Shown in pieces: positions 1-4,830 of a stretch of DNA of 7,027 nt. Under the pieces are notes generated by a model that worked only from the letters and a program-made list of their open reading frames with translations, was not told the DNA's origin and ran no database searches. The DNA lies in the NCBI GenBank assembly GCA_937910975.1, contig CALEMZ010000330.1, positions 1-7,027 of the forward strand, given 5' to 3'. Positions within the stretch are counted from its first letter, which is position 1. The number at the start of each line of letters is the position of its first letter. The stretch comes from an uncultured Pseudorhodobacter sp. (GTDB lineage Bacteria; Pseudomonadota; Alphaproteobacteria; Rhodobacterales; Rhodobacteraceae). Position numbers and translations under genes: made by a program.

Positions 1-74
1 GTGCAATTGTGCAAGATGTCGACCGGGCCATAGCCCCCGGTCATATCTTCGCCAATCAAGAACGGTTCAGCCAT
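1..74 (-). CDS. livF: LivF-type branched-chain amino acid ABC transporter ATP-binding protein, N-terminal fragment
   Basis: Only the first 24 codons are present; the gene leaves the window at base 1. The protein begins MAEPFLIGEDMTGGYGPVDI, which fits the first beta-strand and the aromatic A-loop (GYG) that stacks on the ATP adenine in LivF-type ATPases. By family, LivF and LivG are the two cytoplasmic nucleotide-binding subunits that drive an amino acid or amide importer. The ATG at 74-72 is preceded by a GAGGG Shine-Dalgarno sequence (85-81) at 6-nt spacing. Its first A is shared with the TAA stop of the small upstream ORF (TAATG), which suggests translational coupling. Walker and signature motifs lie outside the window, so assignment as LivF rather than another ABC ATPase rests on the short N-terminus and on its place after livG. 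Confidence 0.85.
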   Translation of the reverse strand, partial: MAEPFLIGEDMTGGYGPVDILHNC

Positions 75-187
75 TACACACCCTCGAGTGCGCTGCGGCA
101 CCCCTTATTCATCTGGTCAAAAATATCCAAGCCGCCCCGTGCCAGTTCCTGTGTCGAGTAGTCTTGCCCGTGACGCGCGCTATGCAT
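74..187 (-). CDS. Small ORF (37 aa) between livG and livF, function unknown
   Basis: Not recognised. The frame opens with ATG at 187-185, which overlaps the end of livG by 8 nt (ATGCATAG), and ends with a TAA that overlaps the livF ATG (TAATG). It therefore fills the whole gap between the two ATPase genes. The product begins MHSARHGQDYSTQE, contains GGLDIFDQMNKGC and ends RSALEGV. It is small and polar, with one Cys (residue 30) and no signal peptide or membrane segment. About two thirds of codons end in G or C, like its neighbours. A weak AAGG (200-197) lies 9 nt before the ATG. It is not a frameshifted tail of LivG, which already ends normally after EAYLGT. It may be a real small protein, a pure coupling leader for livF, or a chance open frame; the close fit at both ends favours one of the first two. 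Confidence 0.42.
   Translation of the reverse strand: MHSARHGQDYSTQELARGGLDIFDQMNKGCRSALEGV
81..85 (-). promoter_or_regulatory. Ribosome binding site of livF
   Basis: GAGGG on the minus strand, 6 nt before the livF ATG. It lies inside the last codons of the small ORF at 187-74, so ribosomes finishing that ORF would cover the site. This is the usual layout for coupled translation. Confidence 0.6.
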
Positions 188-962
188 TGGCAATGACCTT
201 ATTTTTCAATCCAGTGCCGAGATAGGCCTCGATTACACGCTCATTATTCTTGATCTCTTCGATCGTGCCGTTTGCCAGCACCTTGCCCTCGGCCATGCAG
301 ATTACCGGGTTGCATAGGCGGGCAATGAAATCCATGTCATGTTCGATCACGCAAAACGTATAGCCGCGCTGCTGGTTCAGGCGGATGATCGCATCGCCGA
401 TGGTGTTCAAAAGCGTGCGGTTCACGCCCGCGCCGACCTCATCAAGAAATACGATCTTGGCATCAACCATCATGGTGCGGCCCAGCTCCAGCAGTTTTTT
501 CTGCCCACCTGAGATGTTGGCGGCCTTTTGATCGGCCAGATGGCTGATGGTCAGAAATTCCAACACCTCATCGGCCTTGTCGCGGATGCGCCGTTCTTCG
601 TGGGAAATTCGGCCACGTGCAAACCACGTGTTCCACAGCGTCTCTCCTGACTGGTTTTCCGGCACCATCATCAGGTTTTCGCGCACTGTCATCGAGCCAA
701 ATTCATGCGCGATCTGGAACGTACGCAAAAGGCCCTTGTGGAACAATTCGTGCGGCGGCAGGCCGGTGATATCCTCTCCCGCCATTGTTACGCGCCCCGA
801 GGTGGGCGGCAGGCGCCCGGCGACGACGTTGAACAAAGTGGTCTTGCCCGCGCCATTTGGCCCGATCAGCCCGGTGATCGAGCCCTCAGCGATCTCCAGC
901 GAGGCTCCGTCAACGGCATGAAACCCGCCAAAATGCTTGTGCAGATTTTCGACGACGATCAT
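180..962 (-). CDS. livG: LivG-type branched-chain amino acid ABC transporter ATP-binding protein
   Basis: A 260-aa cytoplasmic ATPase of a HAAT-type importer, expected to pair with the downstream LivF. Visible in order: Walker A GPNGAGKTT (34-42), Q-loop Gln83 in RTFQI, signature ISGGQ (150-154), Walker B IVFLDE (Asp174, Glu175), D-loop region GAGVN, and switch His208 in VIEHDMDF. The C-terminal EAYLGTG is typical of LivG. All catalytic positions are intact and the length is normal. The D-loop reads EVGAGVN rather than the commoner EPxAGLN. The start at 962 is chosen because AGGAG (975-971) lies 8 nt upstream. A longer in-frame start at 1019 would add 19 basic residues without family resemblance and abuts the hairpin tail. 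The gene follows the binding-protein gene after an intercistronic hairpin and overlaps the small ORF by 8 nt. The substrate cannot be read from the ATPase. Confidence 0.93.
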   Translation of the reverse strand: MIVVENLHKHFGGFHAVDGASLEIAEGSITGLIGPNGAGKTTLFNVVAGRLPPTSGRVTMAGEDITGLPPHELFHKGLLRTFQIAHEFGSMTVRENLMMVPENQSGETLWNTWFARGRISHEERRIRDKADEVLEFLTISHLADQKAANISGGQKKLLELGRTMMVDAKIVFLDEVGAGVNRTLLNTIGDAIIRLNQQRGYTFCVIEHDMDFIARLCNPVICMAEGKVLANGTIEEIKNNERVIEAYLGTGLKNKVIANA

Positions 963-1019
963 CAGAAATTCTCCTCTGGTGCGTGTTTTTCGGCTTTGCC
1001 ACCGAGCGCACCCTCTCAT

Positions 1020-1056
1020 TTATACAAACGGCCCGAAGGGTTTACCCTCCGGGCCG
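1020..1056 (-). terminator. Intercistronic hairpin (attenuator or partial terminator) after the binding-protein gene
   Basis: Two 12-nt arms (1029-1040 and 1045-1056) flank a 4-nt loop. On the minus-strand transcript the arms are CGGCCCGGAGGG and CCCTTCGGGCCG, which pair fully if one G-U is allowed. On the plus strand the same position would be an A-C mismatch, so the structure belongs to the minus-strand RNA. The tail TTTGTATAAAT is T-rich but not a clean run. Lying 24 nt after the binding-protein stop and before livG, it probably protects the 3' end of the first cistron and lowers read-through. This is a known way to make more binding protein than transporter. Confidence 0.75.
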
Positions 1057-1080
1057 CTGTTTCATCCTCTCAAACAGGTA

Positions 1081-2265
1081 TCAGCGGAATTTCACCGTCT
1101 CATACTTGCCGTCCTTGATTTCGAATTCGCGGTAACGGCCAGAGCTTTCGCCCGGTCCGATCAGTTCCACCGCGGATGCGCCTTCATAGTCGATGTCGGT
1201 GCCAGCCTTGATCAGCTCAAGCGCCTTTGCCAATTCGCCGGGATAGATTTTCTCGCCCGGTGCGTTGGCGATTTCAAGGATCTTGCCTTTGTAATCGGCC
1301 GATTTGCTTGAGCCTGCAGCCTGCATGGCCAGCAAAATCAGTGCGGCCGCGTCATAGCTTTCCATGGTGTAGGGCGAGGTTGCGTCAAAGCCATTGGCCT
1401 TGGCAAGCTCAACCATGGTTGCAGCACCCGAACTGTCGGATTGCGCAACCTGACCGTAAGAGCCGTTCAGCGCGGGGCCGATGGCGATTGGCAGGTTGTC
1501 ACCAACCATGCCGCCGGGCAGGCCAAAGGTTTCAAACGCGCCAGAGTCGAGCGAGGCTTGGATGATGCCCTTGCCACCCTGGTCGAGATAACCCGCAACA
1601 ACCAGAAGGTCGCCGCCTGCCGAGGCCAGAGCCGCTACTTCAGCAGAATAGTCTGCCTTGCCATCTTCGTGGCTGGCATTGATCGTTACCTTGCCGCCAA
1701 CTTTTTCGAAGGAATAGGCAATCGCATCAGCCAGACCCTTGCCATAATCGTTGTTGGTATAGGTCAGCGCGATGGATTTCACGCCTTTCTCGACCAGAAT
1801 ATCGGCCATAACTTCGCCTTCGCGCGCATCAGACGGCGAGGTGCGGAAGAACAGGCCATCATCTTCGGCGGTGGTCAGAGCAGGTGAGGTCGCCGATGGC
1901 GAGATCATCACGATGCCGTTCGGACGCGCCACGTTTTGCAGCACAGCCCCGGTCACACCGGAACAGTCGCCGCCCACAATACCCATCACGCCTTCGGCAG
2001 TGATCAGGCGTTCGGCAGCCGCGGTGGCAGCAGCGCTGTCGATGCAAGTGCTGTCGCCCTTGGCGCTGGTGACTTTGGCGCCATCCATGAACAGGCCAGA
2101 ATCACTGATCTCGTTCATGGCAAGTTCGGCACCTGCCGTCATATTGCCTGTCAGCGATTCGATCGGGCCGGTATAGCCAAACAAAATGCCAAGTTTCACG
2201 TCTTGTGCCGACGCGGCACCCGCCATCAATGCAGTTGCAGCGGTAGCCATCAGTAGTTTTTTCAT
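1081..2265 (-). CDS. Periplasmic substrate-binding protein of a branched-chain amino acid-type ABC transporter
   Basis: A 394-aa precursor of the type I periplasmic binding protein family (LivJ/LivK-like, Peripla_BP_6). Residues 1-20 form a Sec signal peptide (MKKLLMATA..., cleavage after GAASA, before QDVK). Two cysteines, Cys74 (DSTCID) and Cys101 (GDCSG), fit the conserved LivJ disulphide. The ISPSATSPAL loop (121-130) and NNDYGKG (171-177) match the LivJ ligand-binding loops. The motif GYLDQGG (225-231) corresponds to LivJ GYYPEMG and has Gln229 where LivJ has a ligand-binding Glu, so the ligand may not be a plain branched-chain amino acid. The start at 2265 is set by AGGGAG (2277-2272) 6 nt upstream and by the signal peptide; a longer frame from 2394 would run into the divergent gene. 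It is the first gene of the importer operon, captures the substrate in the periplasm and should be the most abundant product. Amino acid, amide or urea-like ligands are all possible. Confidence 0.92.
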   Translation of the reverse strand: MKKLLMATAATALMAGAASAQDVKLGILFGYTGPIESLTGNMTAGAELAMNEISDSGLFMDGAKVTSAKGDSTCIDSAAATAAAERLITAEGVMGIVGGDCSGVTGAVLQNVARPNGIVMISPSATSPALTTAEDDGLFFRTSPSDAREGEVMADILVEKGVKSIALTYTNNDYGKGLADAIAYSFEKVGGKVTINASHEDGKADYSAEVAALASAGGDLLVVAGYLDQGGKGIIQASLDSGAFETFGLPGGMVGDNLPIAIGPALNGSYGQVAQSDSSGAATMVELAKANGFDATSPYTMESYDAAALILLAMQAAGSSKSADYKGKILEIANAPGEKIYPGELAKALELIKAGTDIDYEGASAVELIGPGESSGRYREFEIKDGKYETVKFR

Positions 2266-2340
2266 TGTTAACTCCCTAGTTGGATCTAGATCCTGGCGAG
2301 AGCCTAAACGCAGTATTGTGAAAAGAAAAGGAGAGAAAAG
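2266..2340. promoter_or_regulatory. Divergent intergenic region between the importer operon and the PQQ dehydrogenase gene
   Basis: Only 75 bp separate the two start codons, so promoters for both directions must overlap here or reach into the opposite coding sequence. Both Shine-Dalgarno sequences are clear: AGGGAG for the binding protein (2277-2272, minus) and AAGGAG for the dehydrogenase (2328-2333, plus). I could not find a convincing -35/-10 pair on either strand. A perfect 12-bp palindrome, listed separately, lies in the middle. Confidence 0.5.
2282..2293. promoter_or_regulatory. Palindrome GGATCTAGATCC, candidate operator
   Basis: A perfect 12-bp palindrome centred on CTAG, a tetranucleotide that is rare in most bacterial genomes; a second CTAG lies at 2276-2279. 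It sits 16 nt upstream of the binding-protein start codon and 47 nt before the dehydrogenase start, where a dimeric regulator could affect both genes. No regulator is known for this site and no second copy was noticed in the window. Confidence 0.3.
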
Positions 2341-3480
2341 ATGCCGTATCGCATCGGTTTTGTGCAAATCCATCGGCGCGGGCCGCTTAGGCAACTTGCA
2401 ATTGTGCTGGGTCTGTCACTGCTTTGCATGTTGACCTTAGGGCAACATGTATCGGCCCAAACTCTGCAAATAGATAAGATCGCAGATGGTCTGGATGAGC
2501 CATGGGCCATTGGGTTCCTGCCCGGAGGTGATGTTTTGGTGACAGAGCGCGACGGGGCACTGCTACGGCTGCCTGCCAAGGGCGGGGCTCCGACCCGTGT
2601 GGCGGGGGTGCCAGAGGTTGCGGCCACCGGGCAGGGCGGTTTGCTGGATGTGATGGTGACGCGCGACTTTGTGCAAACGCGCCGAATCTGGCTAAGCTAC
2701 GCCGCAGCTGTAAAGGGCGGCGCGGGGACAAGTGCCGGCTTTGGGTATTTGTCAACCGATGGCACGCGGCTGGAGGATTTTCGCGCCGTCATTGCGCCTG
2801 TGGGCCATAGGGGAGGGCGGCATTTCGGTGCGCGCCTTGTGGAGGCGCTGGATGGCACGGTGTTTTTGACCACGGGCGATCGGGGGCAGGATGATCTGGC
2901 CCAACGGCTTGACGGGCCAGAGGGCAAGGTCTTGCATTTCAGCGCCGAGGGTATGCCGCTGACAGCAGCGGAATTCGCGGGCAGGGGCGATGTTTGGGCG
3001 GGGCTTTACAGCTATGGCCACCGCAACATCCAGGGCGCGACCCTCGACGACACCGGCCGTTTGCTGACGGTGGAGCATGGTGCGCGCGGCGGTGATGAGG
3101 TGAACGCCCCTGCGCCGGGCCGCAACTATGGCTGGCCCGTCATCTCCTATGGCCGCAATTATATTGGCACCAAAATCGGTGAGGGCCGCGCGAAACCGGG
3201 CATGGAGCAGCCTTTGCATTATTGGGACCCGTCTATCGCGCCTTCAGGGTTGATGGTCTATTCTGGTGACCTGTTTCCTGATTGGGGCGGGCATATGTTT
3301 ACGGGCAGCCTTAACAGCGATCTGATTTCACGTCTGGACCCGGCACAAGGCTATGTCGAAGCGCGGATTGCGGCAGAAGAGACGGCGCGCGTGCGCGATA
3401 TCCGGCAGGCACCGGATGGCTCGATCTGGTTTCTCTCGGTCATTGAAGGCGCGATTTACAAGCTGTCGCCCGCGCGGTGA
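2341..3480 (+). CDS. PQQ-dependent aldose sugar dehydrogenase (soluble glucose dehydrogenase/YliI family), secreted
   Basis: A 379-aa six-bladed beta-propeller quinoprotein that by family oxidises the C1 of aldose sugars to lactones in the periplasm, passing electrons through PQQ. Residues 1-39 look like a signal peptide: an Arg-rich start, a hydrophobic stretch at about 19-34, and cleavage after HVSA. Family motifs in order: LDEPWAIGFLPGGDVLVTER (51-70), GQGGLLDV (97-104), HFGARLV (His161, matching the catalytic His region), LTTGDRG (176-182), YGHRNIQG (225-232), TVEHGARGGDEVN (243-255), GRNYGWP (260-266) and RVRDIRQAPDG (350-360). Arg350 and Arg352 match the PQQ-contacting arginine pair. 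The GSLK motif that supplies a PQQ lysine in relatives reads GSLN (Asn324), so cofactor affinity may differ. The start follows AAGGAG at 7-nt spacing. It is divergent from the importer operon, possibly sharing control. Substrate is unknown. Confidence 0.88.
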   Translation: MPYRIGFVQIHRRGPLRQLAIVLGLSLLCMLTLGQHVSAQTLQIDKIADGLDEPWAIGFLPGGDVLVTERDGALLRLPAKGGAPTRVAGVPEVAATGQGGLLDVMVTRDFVQTRRIWLSYAAAVKGGAGTSAGFGYLSTDGTRLEDFRAVIAPVGHRGGRHFGARLVEALDGTVFLTTGDRGQDDLAQRLDGPEGKVLHFSAEGMPLTAAEFAGRGDVWAGLYSYGHRNIQGATLDDTGRLLTVEHGARGGDEVNAPAPGRNYGWPVISYGRNYIGTKIGEGRAKPGMEQPLHYWDPSIAPSGLMVYSGDLFPDWGGHMFTGSLNSDLISRLDPAQGYVEARIAAEETARVRDIRQAPDGSIWFLSVIEGAIYKLSPAR

Positions 3481-3652
3481 TGCAGCACCAAGGTTGCGCG
3501 CTGCGCAACAAGCACCGTTTGGCCCACTACTTTACACGGGTCTAAAATCATTTTGACTAAAGCGGGCCAAAACGCACTAATTTAGATCGTTAATCTATTG
3601 ATTTTGAATAATTGTTATTGGGCGCCGTGTTCTAGCGTTAACCCGAAGGGTG
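3481..3652. other. AT-rich convergent intergenic spacer with inverted repeats
   Basis: This 172-bp gap lies between the dehydrogenase (plus) and the GlxA-type regulator (minus). About 3541-3620 is much richer in A and T than its surroundings. It holds TTTGGCCC (3518-3525) repeated inverted as GGGCCAAA (3564-3571) around 38 nt, the short palindrome AAAATCATTTT (3544-3554), TAGAT/ATCTA arms (3583-3597) and AATAA/TTATT arms (3607-3619). A promoter-like TTGACT (3553-3558), 17 nt, ACTAAT (3576-3581) points rightward, but no gene follows on that strand. I see no protein-coding frame here. Confidence 0.5.
3493..3509 (+). terminator. Hairpin after the PQQ dehydrogenase gene, candidate terminator
   Basis: Perfect 7-bp arms GTTGCGC and GCGCAAC around a 3-nt loop, starting 13 nt after the stop codon. 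No T-run follows directly (AAGCACCGTTTGG), so intrinsic termination here is uncertain; it may instead act as a 3'-end stabiliser. Confidence 0.4.
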
Positions 3653-3657
3653 CTAGA
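3631..3657 (-). terminator. Bulged hairpin over the stop codon of the GlxA-type regulator, candidate terminator
   Basis: Outer arms TCTAGC (3631-3636) and GCTAGA (3652-3657) enclose inner arms ACCC (3641-3644) and GGGT (3648-3651), with a 4-nt bulge. The regulator stop codon (3655-3653) lies within it. On the minus strand it is followed by ACACGGCGCC, not a T-run, so it is a weak terminator candidate. Confidence 0.35.
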
Positions 3658-4666
3658 TTGACAGGCGGAATGGCGCTCCGCCTTGGGTGCCACGTTCGCG
3701 GTAGGGCGTGGTGGAATAATGCGCGCGGTAGCATTTGGAGAAATGCGAGGGCGAGGCAAAACCGCAGGCGAGCGCTACGTTGATCACGCTCATATCCGTT
3801 TGCATCAGCAGATTGCGCGCCTTGGACAACCGCAACTCCATGTAATAACGTTTGGGAGAACGGTTAAGATAGCGGCGGAACAGCCGTTCCAACTGCCGGG
3901 TGGACATGCCCACATCTTCGGCCAGATCGGCAGGGCTGATCGGCTCTTCAATTGCATTTTCCATCATCTGGATCACTTGGGACAGCTTCGGATGCCGCAC
4001 TCCGATGCGCGTAGGGATCGACAGGCGCTGGGTGTCTTGATCGGTGCGGATGGTGGAATAGATCAGCTGATCAGCCACGGTGTTGGCCACGTCATCGCCG
4101 TGATCTGCCGCGATGATCTTGAGCATCATATCGAGCGAGGCCGTGCCGCCTGCCGTGCTCATCCGGTTGCCATCAATCACGAAGATGGAGCGGGTGAGTT
4201 TTACTTGCTCAAACTCTTCCAGAAAACCATCTTGGTTTTCCCAATGAATCGTCGCCTTCTTGCCATCGAGTAGACCTGCCTTGGCCAAGGTATAGGCCCC
4301 GGTGCAAAGCCCGCCAATCGTCACGCCGCGCCGCGCCTCGCGCCGAAGCCAGTTTAAGATGCCTTTGGTCGTGGCCTTTTGCACATCAATCCCGCCGCAG
4401 ACCAACACAGTATCTTCGCGGTTGATTTCGGACAGGCCAATGTCCAGCGTGAATGCCGCCCCATTGGAGCAGTTTACAAACCCGTTGCCTTCGCCCGCCA
4501 GAACCCATTGATACACTTGGGTACCAATTACCCGGTTGGCGATGCGCAACGGTTCAATCGCGCTGGCAAAGGACAGCATCGTAAACTTATCCAGCAGCAA
4601 GAACACAAAGCGCTTGGGCGCAGTGCTTTTACCAATATTGGTGGCTTTCTGGGGTGAAAGGGACAT
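3653..4666 (-). CDS. GlxA-family transcriptional regulator (DJ-1/PfpI-like domain plus AraC helix-turn-helix)
   Basis: A 337-aa cytoplasmic DNA-binding regulator. Residues about 18-205 form a DJ-1/PfpI (class I glutamine amidotransferase-like) domain: FVFLLLDKFTMLSF, VLVCGG (87-92) and the elbow GGLCTGAYTLAKAGLLDG with Cys121, then ATIHWE (138-143). In GlxA regulators this domain is thought to sense a small ligand rather than catalyse. Residues about 220-325 form the AraC/XylS double helix-turn-helix: SPADLAEDVGMSTRQLERLF (244-263), then INVALACGFASPSHFSKCYR (295-314). The linker RIGVRHPKL resembles the GbdR/CdhR/ArgR group, which controls betaine, carnitine or arginine use, but the ligand cannot be assigned. 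The start at 4666 follows GAAGG (4677-4673) at 6-nt spacing; an in-frame start at 4783 would add 39 unlikely residues and cross the neighbour's promoter. It is transcribed alone and divergent from the DAHP synthase gene, without evidence that it controls it. Confidence 0.9.
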   Translation of the reverse strand: MSLSPQKATNIGKSTAPKRFVFLLLDKFTMLSFASAIEPLRIANRVIGTQVYQWVLAGEGNGFVNCSNGAAFTLDIGLSEINREDTVLVCGGIDVQKATTKGILNWLRREARRGVTIGGLCTGAYTLAKAGLLDGKKATIHWENQDGFLEEFEQVKLTRSIFVIDGNRMSTAGGTASLDMMLKIIAADHGDDVANTVADQLIYSTIRTDQDTQRLSIPTRIGVRHPKLSQVIQMMENAIEEPISPADLAEDVGMSTRQLERLFRRYLNRSPKRYYMELRLSKARNLLMQTDMSVINVALACGFASPSHFSKCYRAHYSTTPYRERGTQGGAPFRLSI

Positions 4667-4830
4667 TCGTTGCCTTCGGTAAGGATTGCCGCCGCATTCG
4701 ATAGAGACCGTTAAACACCGAAACAGGAATTTGCTCCGGCGACAAGGGGGGGGTGCGCCTTTCGGCCTTTGCATTTTGCCCAAGATTGCCTATACCCCAT
4801 CCCGATACCGCTAACTTTCGGAGAAGACCG
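4667..4830. promoter_or_regulatory. Divergent intergenic region between the GlxA-type regulator and DAHP synthase
   Basis: This 164-bp region carries start signals in both directions: GAAGG for the regulator (4677-4673, minus) and GGAG for DAHP synthase (4820-4823, plus). It contains a run of eight G residues (4746-4753) and the candidate rightward promoter listed separately. I found no clear leftward promoter for the regulator and no obvious operator repeat. No leader peptide or tryptophan-rich attenuator frame was seen before the DAHP synthase gene. Confidence 0.5.
4769..4796 (+). promoter_or_regulatory. Candidate sigma-70-type promoter of the DAHP synthase gene
   Basis: TTGCAT (4769-4774) and TATACC (4791-4796) are separated by 16 nt. 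Transcription would start near 4803, giving a leader of about 28 nt that holds only the Shine-Dalgarno sequence GGAG (4820-4823). Each box resembles the consensus only partly and the assignment is by eye. Confidence 0.45.

Noticed and set aside
1441..1887. Plus-strand frame of 148 codons
   Set aside because: Antisense to the periplasmic binding protein gene; no domain resemblance, typical shadow of a GC-rich gene.
2266..2394. N-terminal extension of the binding protein to an upstream ATG
   Set aside because: It would bury the signal peptide behind 43 residues and overlap the divergent dehydrogenase start; AGGGAG supports the start at 2265.
3518..3571. TTTGGCCC/GGGCCAAA inverted repeat as a terminator or mobile-element end
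   Set aside because: The 38-nt loop is too long for an efficient terminator, and no transposase or flanking direct repeat is present.
3598..3783. Plus-strand 61-codon frame starting with TTG in the AT-rich spacer
   Set aside because: It has a rare start codon and no ribosome binding site, and it runs antisense into the regulator gene with an Arg-rich shadow-like product.
3683..4273. Long open frame of 196 codons on the plus strand
   Set aside because: It lies wholly antisense to the well-supported GlxA-type regulator and reads as low-complexity His/Arg/Gly-rich shadow sequence without a ribosome binding site or family motif.
4753..4830. N-terminal extension of DAHP synthase to the start at 4753
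   Set aside because: It would span the candidate promoter and the GGAG ribosome binding site that serves the ATG at 4831.
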